Source of the DNA: an uncultured delta proteobacterium
GTDB taxonomy: Bacteria > Desulfobacterota > Desulfovibrionia > Desulfovibrionales > Desulfovibrionaceae
Direction: 5' to 3'
NCBI GenBank assembly: GCA_903835685.1
Contig: CAILNX010000041.1
Span: forward strand, 1-44,300
Length of the DNA stretch: 44,300 bases
Positions 24,935-35,465 of this stretch are shown piece after piece; the first letter of the stretch is position 1, and the number at the start of each line of letters is the position of its first letter. Below the pieces are notes generated by a model, which saw only the letters and a program-made list of their open reading frames with translations, was not told where the DNA came from and did not search any database. The translations under genes were made by a program, and so were the position numbers.

Positions 24935-25609
24935 ATGCTGGCGCACCAGGCCGCCTCCCTCCTGGACCACACCCTGCTGGCCCCGGAGTCCCGCCCCGAG
25001 GATATCGAGCGGGTCTGCGCCGAGGCCGTGGAGCACGGATTCTACGCCGTGTGCGTGAACCCCTGGCTCCTGCCCCTGGCCGTGCGCCGCCTTTCAGGAT
25101 ACGCCCCGCTGCCCATCACCGTGATCGGGTTCCCCTTGGGTGCGAACCTCGCGGCCAGCAAGGCCGAGGAGGCCGCCCGGGCCGTGGACCTGGGCGCGGC
25201 CGAGTTGGACATGGTCATGAACATCGGGGCCTTGAAAGCCGGGGATACGGCCCTGGTCCGGGAGGATATGGCCGCCGTGGTCCGGGCCGCCCGAGGGGTC
25301 CCGGTCAAGGTCATCATCGAGACCTGCCTGCTCACGGACGAGGAAAAACGCGCGGCCTGCGCCCTGTGCACCGAGACCGGGGCCGCCTTCGTCAAGACCA
25401 GCACGGGATTTTCCAAGGCCGGGGCCACGGTGGAGGATGTCCGGCTCCTGCGCCAGGCCGCGCCCCCCGGGCTCAAGATCAAGGCCAGCGGCGGGATCAA
25501 GACCCCGGCCCAGGCCCGGGCCATGATCCAGGCCGGAGCGGATCGACTGGGAACCTCGGCATCCGTGGCCATTGTCCGGGACTGGGACCTGGGCCTTGAA
25601 GGAACCTGA
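24935..25609 (+). CDS. deoC: Deoxyribose-phosphate aldolase
   Basis: 224 residues. Cleaves deoxyribose-5-phosphate to glyceraldehyde-3-phosphate and acetaldehyde. The Schiff-base Lys154 is in FVKTSTGF and the proton-relay Lys183 in KIKASGGI; AELDMVMNIG carries the catalytic Asp. Size is normal for the family. GGGGGAGGTAGG lies just before the ATG. It follows the transporter genes without a terminator, so it is probably co-transcribed although its reaction is nucleoside breakdown rather than amino acid uptake. The link may be coincidental or a shared nutrient response. Confidence 0.96.
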   Translation: MLAHQAASLLDHTLLAPESRPEDIERVCAEAVEHGFYAVCVNPWLLPLAVRRLSGYAPLPITVIGFPLGANLAASKAEEAARAVDLGAAELDMVMNIGALKAGDTALVREDMAAVVRAARGVPVKVIIETCLLTDEEKRAACALCTETGAAFVKTSTGFSKAGATVEDVRLLRQAAPPGLKIKASGGIKTPAQARAMIQAGADRLGTSASVAIVRDWDLGLEGT

Positions 25610-25647
25610 AAGGAAGAACCAGAAGAACACAGAACAACTTGTTAATA

Positions 25648-25653
25648 TATAAA
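25648..25653 (+). promoter_or_regulatory. Possible -10 (TATAAA) in an AT-rich gap before cbiC
   Basis: The 124-base gap 25610-25733 contains an AT-rich stretch about 25639-25675 that stands out from the surrounding GC-rich DNA. TATAAA at 25648-25653 is a good -10 but the hexamer 17 bases upstream is not a -35. Promoter of cbiC is likely but unproven. Confidence 0.35.
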
Positions 25654-25733
25654 TAAAAATTCTTTTTCTTTTCTTGTTCTTGCCTGGCCCGTAGCACGAT
25701 TCCGGTTTTTACCACGTCTTGAGGAGTTCCTCC

Positions 25734-26402
25734 ATGACCCACCACCAGACCAGCACCCAGATTTCAGACATCGTCGCCCCGGCCGACATCGAGACCCGGT
25801 CCCTGGCCATCATCGATTCCGAGGTGCCCGAGCCCCGGCCCTTTGCCGACAACGAATGGTTGGTGGCCCGACGCATGATCCACACCACGGCGGATTTCGA
25901 CCTCCTGCAGCACATCCGCTTCCATCCCCAGGCCATCGCGGCCGGGCTGGACGCTCTTTCGGCCGGAGCCACCATCGCCACGGACACGGAAATGGCCCGG
26001 ATGGGCATCCCCTTGCGGCGCATGAATCCGCTGGGCTGTGCGGTGGTCTGTCTGATGAACGACCCGGAGGTGACCGCCCAGGCCAAGGCCAGCGGCGGCA
26101 CCCGGGCGCGCGCGGCCGTGGACGAGATGCAGCGCCGCCACGCCCCGGCCATCTGGGCCATTGGCAACGCGCCCACAGCCCTGCTGCGCCTTCTGGAACT
26201 GATCCAGGAAGGCGCTGCCGCGCCAAGGCTCATCATCGGCCTGCCTGTGGGGTTCGTGAACGCAGCGGAGTCCAAGGCCCTGCTCGCGGCCCAGGACGCC
26301 ACCCCGTACATCACCATTGAAGGCCGCAAGGGCGGCTCGGCCCTGGCCGCCTGCACGGTGAACGCCCTGGCGGAAATCGCCCTGGCGTCACGAACCGCCT
26401 AG
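25734..26402 (+). CDS. cbiC: Precorrin-8X methylmutase
   Basis: 222 residues. Moves the methyl group from C-11 to C-12 of precorrin-8X (cobalt-precorrin-8), a late step in corrin ring synthesis for vitamin B12. His50 in MIHTTADF matches the catalytic His of CobH/CbiC, and the family signatures [15 protein letters not shown] and [13 protein letters not shown] are present. GAGGAG precedes the ATG at 25734 by seven bases; an upstream in-frame ATG at 25719 overlaps it. No other corrin genes are in the window, so it is apparently separate from a cobalamin cluster. It converges on the chemoreceptor gene with four overlapping bases. Confidence 0.95.
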   Translation: MTHHQTSTQISDIVAPADIETRSLAIIDSEVPEPRPFADNEWLVARRMIHTTADFDLLQHIRFHPQAIAAGLDALSAGATIATDTEMARMGIPLRRMNPLGCAVVCLMNDPEVTAQAKASGGTRARAAVDEMQRRHAPAIWAIGNAPTALLRLLELIQEGAAAPRLIIGLPVGFVNAAESKALLAAQDATPYITIEGRKGGSALAACTVNALAEIALASRTA

Positions 26403-28402
26403 CACTTGAGCCGGTCCACCAGGCCCTTCAAGGAACCGGCCACGCGGGTGAGTTGTTCCACGGCCTCGGCCGCGTGACTCATGCCCGCGTCGGTGTCGTC
26501 GGCAATGCGCCGCACCTCTTCGGACAGGCGGGTAATGACGTCAGCCGTGCGGGACTGGTCCCGGGACACGGTCACGATCTCCTTGGAACAGTCCGCGCTG
26601 CGGCGGGCCAGATCCACGATCTCGGACAAGGCCGAGCCGGACTCCCCGGCCAGGCGGGTGGCCTCCTGGATGATCTCCATGGACTCGCTCATGCGGGTCA
26701 TGCTGCCCTTGGCCGAATCCTGGATGGCCTTGATCTTCTCGTCCACTTCCTTGGTGGCCTGCATGGTCTTTTCCGCCAGCTTGCGCACCTCGTCGGCCAC
26801 CACCGCGAATCCCCGCCCGGCCTCGCCGGCCCGGGCCGCCTCAATGGCCGCGTTCAAGGCCAGGAGGTTGGTCTGGTCCGCGATGTCGGAAATGACCACC
26901 AGCACCCGGCCGATGGATTCGGACTGCTCCTGGAGCTTGGCCATGTTGGTCCCCAGCTCGTCCGAGGCCTCGGCCACCCGGCGGATGACCGCCACGGACT
27001 TCTCCACCACCTTGGCCCCGCTCAAGGCCTTCTCCTCGGTCTTGGCCGCCTCGGCTGCGGCCATCTCGGCGCTCTGGCCCACCTGGGCCACGGAATCGTT
27101 CATGCGGGCCATGGCCGTGGCCGCCTCGGCGGTCTGGGCCCGCTGGCCCTTGGCCCCCTTGGCCACCTGCTCGACCTGGACCGAAAGCCGCTCGGCGGAA
27201 TCGAACAGGCCAGCGGCGATCTCCCCGGTCTCGGCCGCAGCCGTGCGCAGGTGCCCGGCCTGGGTGCAGGCCAGTTGCTCGCTTTCCTTGATGGCGGTCA
27301 AATCCAGATAGATGCAGATGCCGCCGATCCTCTTGCCCTCCAGGTCCTCCAGATGAGAGCGGGTGGCCCGCACCTGCACCTTGCGGCCCTTGCGGGAGGT
27401 CAGGACCGTATCGTCCGCGTCGCTCCACTGGTTGGTGCGCATGAGCTTTTCGATTCGCGTTTCATGGGCCGCGTCGCCGTAGAAAAACTCGCCCGTAGTC
27501 TTGCCCACGAAGGCCTCCGGCGGCCCGGGAATGTCCAGCATGTCCAGGGCGGCCTGGTTCGCGAAGGTGATATGGGCCTCGGTGTCCACGGTCAGGAAGG
27601 GATGCACGAACCCCTTCATCACGCTCCGGGAAAACCCCAGACTGCTTTTCAGTTCGTCGGTCATGAGGCGCAGGTCCTGCTTCAACTCCTCGAATTCAGG
27701 CGCGAATCTGCCCTCAAGCTGAACATTGAAATTCCCGGTGGCGATGGCCTGGGCAAAATCGGTCATGACCCGGATGGGCTTCTCGATCCTGCGGGTGAGG
27801 AACTGGATGTAAACCAGAAGCAGCAGGAAAAACCCGGTGGTGCCCGCGATGATGAACGTCCTGATCCGTTCCTCCTGCTCCTTGTGCACCTGGAAGGCAT
27901 CCTTGAACTGCTTCTTGTGTGCCGCGATCAGGTCCAGCAGGCTGGCCTTGACCTCGCGCCACAAAGGCGTCTCCTTGGTGTTCAAGGCGGCCACGGCCTC
28001 CTCGGCCTTCCCGCTTTCGGCCAAATCCTGGACGTTGCGCTTGAGCGTCTGGATGGTCCCCCATTTGGTCTGGATGTCCGTCAGGGCCGCGCGGCTCGTG
28101 GGGGACTTCTCCAGGGCCAAGGCATTGGCCTGGACAAAGGCCTGGTCCGCATCGATGTAGTTCTTCTTGGCCTTGTCGTCCTTGGGATTGAAGATGATGT
28201 TGCGCAGGGCCTGCTCGGTTTGCAGGCCCTGGGCCCACATCTCGTGCAACAGGAAGCTAGCCTCCCCCTCCACGTTGATCAGGCGGGAAATGGTGGCCGA
28301 GGAAGAACTCGAGTAGTGGATGAACAGGGACAGGGTGAAGATCAGGCCCACCGAAGCGATGGCCACCAGAAGCTGCAAACTGCGTTTCAGGGACAGGTGC
28401 AT
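26399..28402 (-). CDS. Methyl-accepting chemotaxis protein with 4-helix sensor, HAMP and PAS domains
   Basis: 667 residues. Transmembrane helices at about 8-30 and 182-202 enclose a helical periplasmic sensor region (31-181) of the 4-helix-bundle type. A HAMP-like segment (203-255), a PAS domain (about 260-370, [18 protein letters not shown]) and the signalling domain with the hallmark hairpin [26 protein letters not shown] (509-534) follow. The PAS may sense redox, a common addition in Desulfovibrio receptors. No CheR-docking pentapeptide is visible at the C-terminus (LVDRLKC). AGAGG seven bases upstream supports the ATG at 28402. The stops of this gene and cbiC overlap without a terminator between them. 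Confidence 0.93.
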   Translation of the reverse strand: MHLSLKRSLQLLVAIASVGLIFTLSLFIHYSSSSSATISRLINVEGEASFLLHEMWAQGLQTEQALRNIIFNPKDDKAKKNYIDADQAFVQANALALEKSPTSRAALTDIQTKWGTIQTLKRNVQDLAESGKAEEAVAALNTKETPLWREVKASLLDLIAAHKKQFKDAFQVHKEQEERIRTFIIAGTTGFFLLLLVYIQFLTRRIEKPIRVMTDFAQAIATGNFNVQLEGRFAPEFEELKQDLRLMTDELKSSLGFSRSVMKGFVHPFLTVDTEAHITFANQAALDMLDIPGPPEAFVGKTTGEFFYGDAAHETRIEKLMRTNQWSDADDTVLTSRKGRKVQVRATRSHLEDLEGKRIGGICIYLDLTAIKESEQLACTQAGHLRTAAAETGEIAAGLFDSAERLSVQVEQVAKGAKGQRAQTAEAATAMARMNDSVAQVGQSAEMAAAEAAKTEEKALSGAKVVEKSVAVIRRVAEASDELGTNMAKLQEQSESIGRVLVVISDIADQTNLLALNAAIEAARAGEAGRGFAVVADEVRKLAEKTMQATKEVDEKIKAIQDSAKGSMTRMSESMEIIQEATRLAGESGSALSEIVDLARRSADCSKEIVTVSRDQSRTADVITRLSEEVRRIADDTDAGMSHAAEAVEQLTRVAGSLKGLVDRLKC

Positions 28403-28550
28403 ACGGGCGCCTCTTTTGGCTCGGATGGATTGGGAAAGGCCATCGTGCGCCCTTCCAGTGTGTTCAACTAAAGGAAATGACTCTACTCCCGAGCCCGCCT
28501 TTGCGCAAGTGCCAACCCGCATTCGTCCCTTCTCCCTGATCAAGGCTGCA

Positions 28551-28583
28551 AATAAAAAGCGGCCCGGCGCAAAACCGGGCCGC
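28551..28583 (-). terminator. Rho-independent terminator of lpxC
   Basis: On the minus strand GCGGCCCGG (28575-28583) and CCGGGCCGC (28559-28567) form a 9-bp stem with a 7-base loop, directly followed by TTTTTATT (28551-28558). It lies 28 bases after the lpxC stop. Confidence 0.9.
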
Positions 28584-28611
28584 CTGATTGCGACGTGCGG
28601 AAGGCAGGCTT

Positions 28612-29535
28612 TTACGCCACTGCCGGGATAGCCTCCACTCTGGGGGTGTACGGTCTGGAGGAACGGATCGAATCCTCGGGGCGCAAGACCCGCTCTTCCA
28701 GGAACTGACCGGCATTGGCCGCCAAATGGTGCAAAAACTCGTTGTTCAAGCGATGGCCCGGGGCGAAGACCTCGAAGCGGCCGTACAAGGGCTGGCCCAT
28801 GAGGGCCATGTCGCCCAGGAAATCCAGGGCCTTGTGGCGCACGAACTCGTCCTCGAAGCGCAGGCCGTCGTCATTGACCACCCCGTAGTCGTCCAGAACC
28901 ACGGCGTTCTCCAGGGAGCCGCCCAGGGCCAGGCCGTTGGCGTGCAGATACTCGACTTCCTTGAGGAAGCCGAAGGTGCGCGCCCGGGACAATTCGCGCT
29001 CAAAGGTCTCGGGCCGGACATCCACGGCCAGGTGCTGGCGTCCGATGAGCGGATGGGGAAAATCAATGGCGCAGTCCACCAGGAATCCGTCGTAGGGCGT
29101 GGCCCGAATCCGGCGGCCGTCCTTCTCGAAAAGCACCTCGCGCTTCACGGCCAGAACCCGGCGGAGTTTGGCCTGGCGGCGCAGGCGGGCCTGCTTGAGC
29201 AGGTACACGAAAGGCGCGGCGCTGCCGTCCATGATGGGCACTTCCCCGCTCTGGACGTCAATGCGGATGTTGTCGATGCCCAGTCCCCGCACGGCGGCCA
29301 GCAGGTGCTCCACCGTGGCTACGCTCTCGCGGCCGTTGCCCACCGTGGTGGCCAGGCCGGTGCTCACCACCAGGGCCGGATTGGGGGTCAGGAAACTGGA
29401 GCCCGAGGCGCTCTCTATGCAGAACAGAATGCCGGTGTCTTCCAGGGCCGGGCGCAAGGTGAGCTCCACCTTTTTTCCGCTGTGCAGGCCAATGCCCTTG
29501 CACCGAACTGTCTTGTGAATCGTGGTCTGGAACAT
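28612..29535 (-). CDS. lpxC: UDP-3-O-acyl-N-acetylglucosamine deacetylase
   Basis: 307 residues. Catalyses the committed step of lipid A synthesis, a zinc-dependent deacetylation. The zinc ligands are His77 (VEHLLAA), His234 and Asp238 (HKALDFLGD), and His261 (PGHRLNNEF) serves as the general acid. The N-terminal [17 protein letters not shown] is the family start, which supports ATG 29535 (GGAGG just upstream) over the open frame from 29595. It shows the organism has a conventional outer membrane. It follows prmC at a distance of 163 bases with no clear promoter. Confidence 0.97.
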   Translation of the reverse strand: MFQTTIHKTVRCKGIGLHSGKKVELTLRPALEDTGILFCIESASGSSFLTPNPALVVSTGLATTVGNGRESVATVEHLLAAVRGLGIDNIRIDVQSGEVPIMDGSAAPFVYLLKQARLRRQAKLRRVLAVKREVLFEKDGRRIRATPYDGFLVDCAIDFPHPLIGRQHLAVDVRPETFERELSRARTFGFLKEVEYLHANGLALGGSLENAVVLDDYGVVNDDGLRFEDEFVRHKALDFLGDMALMGQPLYGRFEVFAPGHRLNNEFLHHLAANAGQFLEERVLRPEDSIRSSRPYTPRVEAIPAVA

Positions 29536-29698
29536 GCGTCCTCCGTCGTCCTCTGTCGTTACCCCCAGAGCAAGAAGCATGCCCATTGGACGCAAATTCT
29601 AACCATGCGTATTTTTTATTGATATGCCTGCCGGGAAGGCCCTGTCGCGGGCCGCTGTGACCAGATAGCCACAACAATTGCCCAGGGCTGTGATGAAT

Positions 29699-30559
29699 TT
29701 ACCACGCCTGGCGCTTGGCCCAGGCCATGCGGTCCAGACCGGCCATGTCCCGGCGCACCTCGGCCGAGACAAAGAGGCCGCTGCGGGCGATGATCTCCAA
29801 GGCGCGCGGCCCCTGGGTCCAGCCGAACTCCAGGAGCAGGAGCCCGCCCGGGGCCAGGGCCTGCCCGGCCAGGGGGATCAGGCCCTCCAGGCATTCGTCC
29901 CCGCGCGGCCCGGCCACCAGGGCCTGGCGGGGCTCGAACCCCGAGACCTCCGGGCTGATCTCCCCGAACTCGGCCTCGGACAGGTAGGGCGGGTTGGCCA
30001 CCACCAGGTCGAGGAGGCCCGGGCGGACCAGGGGACGGGAAAAATCCGCGCGCACAAAGGCCAGCCGGTCGGCCACCCCGTGCCGCCGGGCGTTTTCCCG
30101 GGCCACGCCCAGGGCGCGGGGGCAGAGGTCCATGGCCAGTCCCTGGGCCTCGGGAAAGAGGTGGGCCAGGGTCACGGCCAGGGTGCCCGAGCCCGTGCCC
30201 ATGTCCAGGAAGCGCAGGGAGTCGCAGGAGGAAAAGGCCGAGAGTGCGGCCTCGATCAGGGTTTCGGTCTCGGGCCGGGGGATGAGGGTGTCCGGGGACA
30301 CGGAAAAATCCAGGCCGTAGAACTCCCGCTGGCCCAGGATGTAGGCTGCGGGTTCGCCCTGGCCGCGCCGGGCCGCCAGGGTGCGGATGGCTCGGGCCTC
30401 GTCAGGGCTCAACACCCGGTTCAGGTCGAGCAGGACCTGTGTGCGGGAAAGCCCCAGGGCCTGGGCGGCCATGAGTTCGGCCGAGAGCCGGGGGCTGTCC
30501 ACACCCGCGCGGCTCAAAACGCCCTCGGTCTCGACCAGAATTTCCCGCAAGGTGGACAT
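29699..30559 (-). CDS. prmC: Peptide chain release factor N5-glutamine methyltransferase
   Basis: 286 residues. Methylates the Gln of the GGQ loop of RF1/RF2. The SAM-binding FLDMGTGSGTLAV motif and the catalytic NPPY (189-192) are present. Placed 42 bases downstream of prfA, its substrate gene, as is usual. The start is ATG 30559; GAGG lies ten bases before it, and a TTG two codons earlier is an alternative. Confidence is high. Confidence 0.96.
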   Translation of the reverse strand: MSTLREILVETEGVLSRAGVDSPRLSAELMAAQALGLSRTQVLLDLNRVLSPDEARAIRTLAARRGQGEPAAYILGQREFYGLDFSVSPDTLIPRPETETLIEAALSAFSSCDSLRFLDMGTGSGTLAVTLAHLFPEAQGLAMDLCPRALGVARENARRHGVADRLAFVRADFSRPLVRPGLLDLVVANPPYLSEAEFGEISPEVSGFEPRQALVAGPRGDECLEGLIPLAGQALAPGGLLLLEFGWTQGPRALEIIARSGLFVSAEVRRDMAGLDRMAWAKRQAW

Positions 30560-30601
30560 GGACAAAACGCCTCGGATGGATGGCGGGCCGAGCGGCCCGG
30601 A

Positions 30602-31675
30602 TCAGGCCCCGGCGGCCTGGAGTTTCAGGGACTCGGCCTGGTGAAAGGAGATGAGCCCGTCGATGAATTCGTCCAGATCCCCTTCCATGACCATGTCCAG
30701 CTTGTACAGGGTCAGGTTGATGCGGTGGTCCGTGACTCGGCTCTGGGGGAAATTGTAGGTGCGGATGCGGCCCGAACGGTCGCCGGTGCCCACCTGGGAG
30801 CGCCGGGTGGCGTCCTCCTCGGCCTTGCGCTTGTCCTGTTCGATCTGGAGCAGGCGGGAGCGCAGGACCTTCATGGCCTTGGCCTTGTTCTTGTGCTGGG
30901 ACTTCTCGTCCTGGCAGATGACGATGAGGCCCGTGGGCAGGTGGGTGACCCGGATGGCCGAGTCCGTGGTGTTCACGCTCTGGCCGCCCGGTCCCGAGGA
31001 GCGGTACACGTCCACGCGCAGTTCCTCGGCCTTCATCTCGATATCCACTTCCTCGGCCTCGGGCATGATGGCCACGGTCACGGCCGAGGTGTGGATGCGG
31101 CCCTGAGCCTCGGTGGCCGGGACCCGCTGCACCCGGTGGGTGCCGGATTCGTATTTCAACTGGCTGTAGACCCGCTCCCCGGAGATGGAGGCGATGACTT
31201 CCTTGAAGCCCCCGGTGCCCGTGGGATGGTCGCTCATGAGCTCCACCTTCCAGCCCTTGTTCTCGGCCAGGCGGCAGTACATGCGGAAAAGGTCGGCGGC
31301 GAACAGGGCCGCTTCCTCGCCCCCGGTCCCGGCCCGTATCTCCAGGATGATGTTCTTCTCATCCAGGGGGTCCGTGGGCAGGAGCAGGACTTTCAGTTTC
31401 TCCTCCAACTCCGGCAACTGGCGCTTGATCTCCTTGACCTCGGCCTCGGCCATCTCCCGCATCTCCTGGTCGGCGTCGCGCAGAAGCTCCTGGTTGCCTT
31501 CCAGGTCAGCGGCCAGGCGCTTGTACTCCCGGAACACGGCCACCACGGCTTTCAGCTCCGAATGGGTCTTGGTCAGCTTCTTGTAGCGGTCCTGGTCGTC
31601 GAACACGTCCGGGGCGGCCAGCTGCCGTTCCAGTTCCTCGAAGGATTTCTCTATGGAGAGAAGTTTGTCGAACAT
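30602..31675 (-). CDS. prfA: Peptide chain release factor 1
   Basis: 357 residues, normal RF1 length. The codon-recognition tripeptide PAT (186-188) in [14 protein letters not shown] marks RF1 (UAG/UAA) rather than RF2. GGQ (230-232) in [10 protein letters not shown] triggers peptidyl-tRNA hydrolysis. The start lies two bases after the DUF1385 stop, with AAGGA six bases before it, so translation is coupled to it. Followed by prmC. Confidence 0.98.
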   Translation of the reverse strand: MFDKLLSIEKSFEELERQLAAPDVFDDQDRYKKLTKTHSELKAVVAVFREYKRLAADLEGNQELLRDADQEMREMAEAEVKEIKRQLPELEEKLKVLLLPTDPLDEKNIILEIRAGTGGEEAALFAADLFRMYCRLAENKGWKVELMSDHPTGTGGFKEVIASISGERVYSQLKYESGTHRVQRVPATEAQGRIHTSAVTVAIMPEAEEVDIEMKAEELRVDVYRSSGPGGQSVNTTDSAIRVTHLPTGLIVICQDEKSQHKNKAKAMKVLRSRLLQIEQDKRKAEEDATRRSQVGTGDRSGRIRTYNFPQSRVTDHRINLTLYKLDMVMEGDLDEFIDGLISFHQAESLKLQAAGA

Positions 31676-31677
31676 GG

Positions 31678-32619
31678 CTAATCCTTTTTACCCACAACGG
31701 ACTTGAGCGCGGCAATGGCCACTTCCACCTGGGCCGCGTCCGGCTCCTTGGTGGTCAGGGCCTGCATGGCCATGCCCGGCCAGACCAGGGCCTGACACAA
31801 GAGGTTGCGGTGGAATTTTCCGGATAGACGGATCATCTCGTAGGCCACGGCGCTGATGGGGATCATGAACAGGAGCTTCACGACCACGATGCAGGCGTGC
31901 TTGAGGATCACATTGCCCGGGGTCCAAATGGACAAAAGAACGGGCACCAGCACGGTGTAGACCACGATGCTCACGGCCAGGACAAAGAGGAGAAAGGCCG
32001 TGCCGCAGCGGGGATGCAGTCGGCTGAACTGGGTGGCGTTCTCGGCGCTGAGTTCCAGGCCGCTCTCATAGGCCCAGATGGTCTTGTGCTCGGCCCCGTG
32101 GTACTGGAAGACCCTCTTGATATCGGGCACCAGGGAGATGGCCCCGATGTAGCCCACGAAGAGCGCCAGCTTGAAGAGCCCGTCCCAGGCGTGGAAGCTT
32201 AAAGAGTCCACTCCGCCGCCCAGGCCCTGCCACTGCATGAGGATGGAGAAGAGGTGGGGCAGGACCACGAAGAGCCCCAGGGCCAAGCCCAGGGAGGCGG
32301 CCAGGGTCAGGGCCAGATGCCAGTTGGACAGCTCCCCTTCCTCTTCGCCTTCCAGGGCCTTCTGGGCCGAGAAATTCAGCGCCTTGATCCCGTTGACCAG
32401 GGTCTCCAGAAGGATGGGAAAGCCGCGTACAAAGGGCTTTTTCATCCATCCGGCCCGGATCAGGGTGAACCAGGGACGCACTTCCACCACGATTTCGCCG
32501 TCGGGCTTGCGCACGGCAATGGCCAGATTGGCCCCCCGGCGCATCATGACCCCTTCGATGACCGCCTGTCCGCCCACGTGTTCCACGGCGGACACAAGCA
32601 ACCTGTGCAGGAAATTCAC
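31678..32619 (-). CDS. DUF1385 (YqhQ-like) integral membrane protein
   Basis: 313 residues starting at [17 protein letters not shown] near the N-terminus is the family signature; about four to five membrane helices lie between residues 100 and 260, with the characteristic [13 protein letters not shown] and HPRCGTAF segments. The molecular role of DUF1385 proteins is not established. In many bacteria the gene lies between rpmE and prfA, as here, so it is part of a conserved ribosome-associated block. GGAGGG lies nine bases before the GTG. Confidence 0.9.
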   Translation of the reverse strand: MNFLHRLLVSAVEHVGGQAVIEGVMMRRGANLAIAVRKPDGEIVVEVRPWFTLIRAGWMKKPFVRGFPILLETLVNGIKALNFSAQKALEGEEEGELSNWHLALTLAASLGLALGLFVVLPHLFSILMQWQGLGGGVDSLSFHAWDGLFKLALFVGYIGAISLVPDIKRVFQYHGAEHKTIWAYESGLELSAENATQFSRLHPRCGTAFLLFVLAVSIVVYTVLVPVLLSIWTPGNVILKHACIVVVKLLFMIPISAVAYEMIRLSGKFHRNLLCQALVWPGMAMQALTTKEPDAAQVEVAIAALKSVVGKKD

Positions 32620-32679
32620 GGCAGTGGTCCCTCCTCGGGCTCTGATCCAGGGCCGACGGTCAGCGGCCGTCTTCAGCCA

Positions 32680-32708
32680 AGCATAAGCACGCCGCCTGGG
32701 GATGTACA
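32680..32708 (-). promoter_or_regulatory. Possible promoter for DUF1385-prfA-prmC
   Basis: On the minus strand TGTACA (32703-32708), 17 bases, TATGCT (32680-32685). It lies after the rpmE terminator and 61 bases before the GTG of the DUF1385 gene. Confidence 0.4.
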
Positions 32709-32741
32709 GGCATACAAAGGGAGCAGCGGGCCGGAAAACAG

Positions 32742-32774
32742 TATGCCTCTGCCGGGAATCCCGGCAGAGGCATA
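32742..32774 (-). terminator. Strong stem-loop terminator after rpmE
   Basis: A 15-bp perfect stem (32742-32756 with 32760-32774, loop of three) 30 bases after the rpmE stop. On the minus strand it is followed by CTGTTTT. It probably separates the abundant rpmE mRNA from the downstream prfA operon. Confidence 0.75.
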
Positions 32775-32804
32775 GGTAAAGCGGCTCAAGGCCGCAAATA
32801 AACG

Positions 32805-33047
32805 CTACTGGCCTTTGGCCTGAGGGGCATCCGCGGCGCCGGTCTGAAGATGGGCGTACTTCCTGCGGAAACGGTCGATACGGCCGGCCGTGTCCACGAA
32901 ACGCTGCTTCCCGGTGTAGAACGGATGGCAGGCGGCGCAGATTTCGGTGTTGATCTCAGCGCCCTTGGTGGACTCGATGACCGCCTCAAAGCCACAGTGG
33001 CAGCGGATCTTGGCCTTGAAAACCTTGGGATGGATATCTTTTCTCAT
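32805..33047 (-). CDS. rpmE: Ribosomal protein bL31, zinc-binding (C+) type
   Basis: 80 residues. Component of the 50S subunit. Cys16 and Cys18 with Cys37 and Cys40 form the C+ zinc site, so this is the zinc-using version rather than the Zur-regulated C- paralog. [14 protein letters not shown] and [17 protein letters not shown] are family landmarks. AGGAG stands six bases before the ATG. It has its own promoter and terminator. The alanine-rich C-terminus is slightly longer than the usual 70 or so residues. Confidence 0.97.
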   Translation of the reverse strand: MRKDIHPKVFKAKIRCHCGFEAVIESTKGAEINTEICAACHPFYTGKQRFVDTAGRIDRFRRKYAHLQTGAADAPQAKGQ

Positions 33048-33086
33048 GGGTGTCTCCTGATTTTGCTCACGCCGAACGAACGAAGA

Positions 33087-33115
33087 TTCATAGGCATGAA
33101 TATGCGACTTGGCAA
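33087..33115 (-). promoter_or_regulatory. Promoter of rpmE
   Basis: On the minus strand TTGCCA (33110-33115), 17-base spacer, TATGAA (33087-33092), about 40 bases before the rpmE ATG. No Zur box is apparent, in keeping with the zinc-using L31. Confidence 0.6.
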
Positions 33116-33159
33116 GTAAAAAAATTGCACCGGCCGCCAGACGCCTCCTGTTCCGGGCA

Positions 33160-33188
33160 TTGTCTTTCCGCATCTTGAGAGATATACG
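33160..33188 (+). promoter_or_regulatory. Promoter of pgm
   Basis: TTGTCT (33160-33165), exactly 17 bases, TATACG (33183-33188), about 40 bases before the ATG. It is divergent from the rpmE promoter, with about 45 bases between the two -35 elements. Confidence 0.55.
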
Positions 33189-33227
33189 AAAAAAGACTTG
33201 AATTGTACCCAGCATATGGAGGACTCC

Positions 33228-34883
33228 ATGCCCCTGCATCCCCTGGCCGGAAAACCGGCCCCGCGCGAAATCCTGGCCAACATCCCCCGGCTGGTGAGCG
33301 CATATTACACCACGGCCCCGGACCCGGAGGACCCGGACCAGGCCGTGGCCTTCGGAACCTCGGGCCACCGGGGGACCTCCTTGCTGGGCAGCTTCAACGA
33401 GGCCCACATCCTGGCCATCAGCCAGGCCATCGTGGAGCACCGGGCGGTAAGGAACATCACCGGCCCCCTGTACCTGGGCATGGACACCCACGCCCTGTCC
33501 GAACCGGCCCTGATCACGGCCCTGGAAGTCTGGGCCGCGGCCGGGCTCACCTGCATGATCCAGAAGGGCCGGGGCTACACCCCCACCCCGGTCGTCTCCC
33601 ACGCCATCCTGACCTACAACCGGGGCCGGACCTCGGGCCTGGCCGACGGGGTGGTCATCACCCCCTCGCACAACCCGCCCGAGGACGGGGGTTTCAAGTA
33701 CAACCCGCCCGAGGGCGGCCCGGCGGACACGGCCACCACCCGCGCCATCCAGGACCGAGCCAACGAGCTTTTGCGCACCGGCCTGTCCGGGATCAAGCGC
33801 CTGCCCGCGACCCGGGCCTTTGCCGCTCCGACCACCCATGCCCACGACTACGTCCAGCCCTATGTGACGGACCTGGCCAACATCCTGGACATGGCCGCCA
33901 TCGCCCGCTCCGGGATGAAAATCGGCGTGGACCCTCTGGGCGGGGCGGGCGTGGCCTTCTGGGACCCCATCGCCGAGACCTACGGCCTCAATCTCGAGGT
34001 GGTCAACCGGGCCGTGGACCCCACTTTTTCGTTCATGACCGTGGACAAGGACGGCAAGATTCGCATGGACTGCTCCTCGCCCCAGGCCATGGCCTCGCTC
34101 ATCAGCCACAAGGACCGCTTCGACATCGCCTTTGGCAATGACCCGGACTACGACCGGCACGGCATCGTGACCCGGGCGGACGGGCTCATGAACCCGAACC
34201 ACTACCTGGCCGTGGCCGTCTGGTACCTGTTCCAGAACCGCCCGGGCTGGCGCAAGGACGCGGCCGTGGGCAAGACCCTGGTATCGAGCTCCATGATCGA
34301 CCGGGTGGCCGCGCATTTGGGCCGCAGGCTCTCGGAAGTGCCCGTGGGCTTCAAGTGGTTCGTGGACGGGCTGCTGGACGGGTCCTGCGGTTTCGGGGGC
34401 GAGGAATCGGCCGGGGCGGCCTTTCTGCGCACAAACGGCACGGTCTGGACCACGGACAAGGACGGCTTCATCATGGACCTGCTGGCGGCCGAGATCACGG
34501 CCGTGACCGGCCAGGACCCGGGCCGGACCTACGAGTACCTGACCGGGCTTTTCGGCGCGCCACTCTACCAGCGCATCGACGCCCCGGCCACGCCCCGGCA
34601 AAAGGCGGCCTTCTCCACCTTAACCCCGGACCAGGTCGCGGCCCAGAGCATGGCCGGAGAGACCATCCGGGCCAAGCTCACCCGGGCTCCGGGCAACGAC
34701 GCGCCCATCGGCGGGCTCAAGGTGGTCACGGACAACGGCTGGTTCGCCGCCCGCCCCTCGGGCACGGAGAACATCTACAAGATTTACGCGGAAAGCTTCC
34801 TGGGGCAGGAGCACCTGCACCGGATTCTGGAAGAGGCCCAGGCCATGGTCAACGCCGCCTTCACAGCTGCCGGCGCTTCGTAA
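33228..34883 (+). CDS. pgm: Alpha-D-phosphoglucomutase
   Basis: 551 residues. Interconverts glucose-1-phosphate and glucose-6-phosphate. The phosphoserine is Ser147 in [17 protein letters not shown], the metal loop is DPDYDRHG, the sugar loop GGEESAG and the phosphate-binding [12 protein letters not shown] is at the C-terminus. This matches the Pgm (glucose-specific) subtype in length and motifs. ATG 33228 is chosen because GGAGG lies five bases upstream; an in-frame ATG at 33216 overlaps that RBS. Monocistronic from its own promoter. Confidence 0.97.
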   Translation: MPLHPLAGKPAPREILANIPRLVSAYYTTAPDPEDPDQAVAFGTSGHRGTSLLGSFNEAHILAISQAIVEHRAVRNITGPLYLGMDTHALSEPALITALEVWAAAGLTCMIQKGRGYTPTPVVSHAILTYNRGRTSGLADGVVITPSHNPPEDGGFKYNPPEGGPADTATTRAIQDRANELLRTGLSGIKRLPATRAFAAPTTHAHDYVQPYVTDLANILDMAAIARSGMKIGVDPLGGAGVAFWDPIAETYGLNLEVVNRAVDPTFSFMTVDKDGKIRMDCSSPQAMASLISHKDRFDIAFGNDPDYDRHGIVTRADGLMNPNHYLAVAVWYLFQNRPGWRKDAAVGKTLVSSSMIDRVAAHLGRRLSEVPVGFKWFVDGLLDGSCGFGGEESAGAAFLRTNGTVWTTDKDGFIMDLLAAEITAVTGQDPGRTYEYLTGLFGAPLYQRIDAPATPRQKAAFSTLTPDQVAAQSMAGETIRAKLTRAPGNDAPIGGLKVVTDNGWFAARPSGTENIYKIYAESFLGQEHLHRILEEAQAMVNAAFTAAGAS

Positions 34884-35030
34884 GACTTCCGAGATCGGCT
34901 TTGACCCCGCCTGGAGATCACGGCAAAGAAATAATGGTTCTTGTTCCCTGTTCCTGTCATGCCCCTGGCCCGGACCCTCTTCGAGTCCTGGCAGGTGCAT
35001 GACCATCACCTGTTTTTTGGAGAACGCCGC

Positions 35031-35465
35031 ATGCTGACCATATTGATCGTCGACGACAGCAAATCGGCCCGCATGGCCCTGGAGTCCGTGCTCTCGGCCT
35101 ACGGAAAATGCCGTATGGTGAAGAACGGCCGGGAGGCGGTGGACTGCGTGGAGTCCGCGCTGAAGAAAGGCCGCCGCTATGACCTGATCATGATGGACAT
35201 CGAGATGCCGGAAATGGACGGGCACACGGCGGTCAAGGCCATCCGGAACCTGATGGAGGCCCACCAGGTCCCGCCCGAGAAATACCCCAGGGTGATCATG
35301 GTCTCCAGCATGAAGGACTCCCACAACATCATGAAGGCCCAGTTCGAAGACCCGGTGGACATCTACATCACCAAGCCCTTCCAGGAACAGACCATTGTCG
35401 AGGCGCTCACCAATCTGGAACTCATCGACACCCCCTGGGCCGAGGACGAATGCATAAAGTGCTGA
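35031..35465 (+). CDS. CheY-like single-domain response regulator
   Basis: 144 residues, a lone receiver domain. The acidic pocket is Asp8-Asp9 and phospho-acceptor Asp56 in IMMDIEMPEMDG, with the conserved Lys in YITKPF and Ser/Thr in VSSMKD. No output domain is present, so it acts by protein-protein contact, for instance with the flagellar switch. GGAG is eight bases before the ATG; an open frame from 34941 lacks support. The overlap of 16 bases with cheD suggests a chemotaxis pair. The C-terminal part of the receiver (about 125-144) is a short extension. Confidence 0.9.
   Translation: MLTILIVDDSKSARMALESVLSAYGKCRMVKNGREAVDCVESALKKGRRYDLIMMDIEMPEMDGHTAVKAIRNLMEAHQVPPEKYPRVIMVSSMKDSHNIMKAQFEDPVDIYITKPFQEQTIVEALTNLELIDTPWAEDECIKC

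Noticed and set aside
26453-28471. 672-residue plus-strand open frame opposite the chemoreceptor gene
   Set aside because: Antisense to a full MCP with HAMP, PAS and signalling hairpin; no motif, RBS or plausible composition.
29678-31681. 667-residue plus-strand open frame across prmC and prfA
   Set aside because: Antisense to two well-identified genes with GGQ and NPPY motifs; composition bias only.
33048-34601. Long N-terminal extension of rpmE reading frame
   Set aside because: It runs antisense through pgm; the normal L31 start at 33047 has an RBS and full family length.
34941-35030. 30-residue N-terminal extension of the CheY-like protein
   Set aside because: No RBS at 34941 and the receiver domain starts at 35031 with GGAG upstream.
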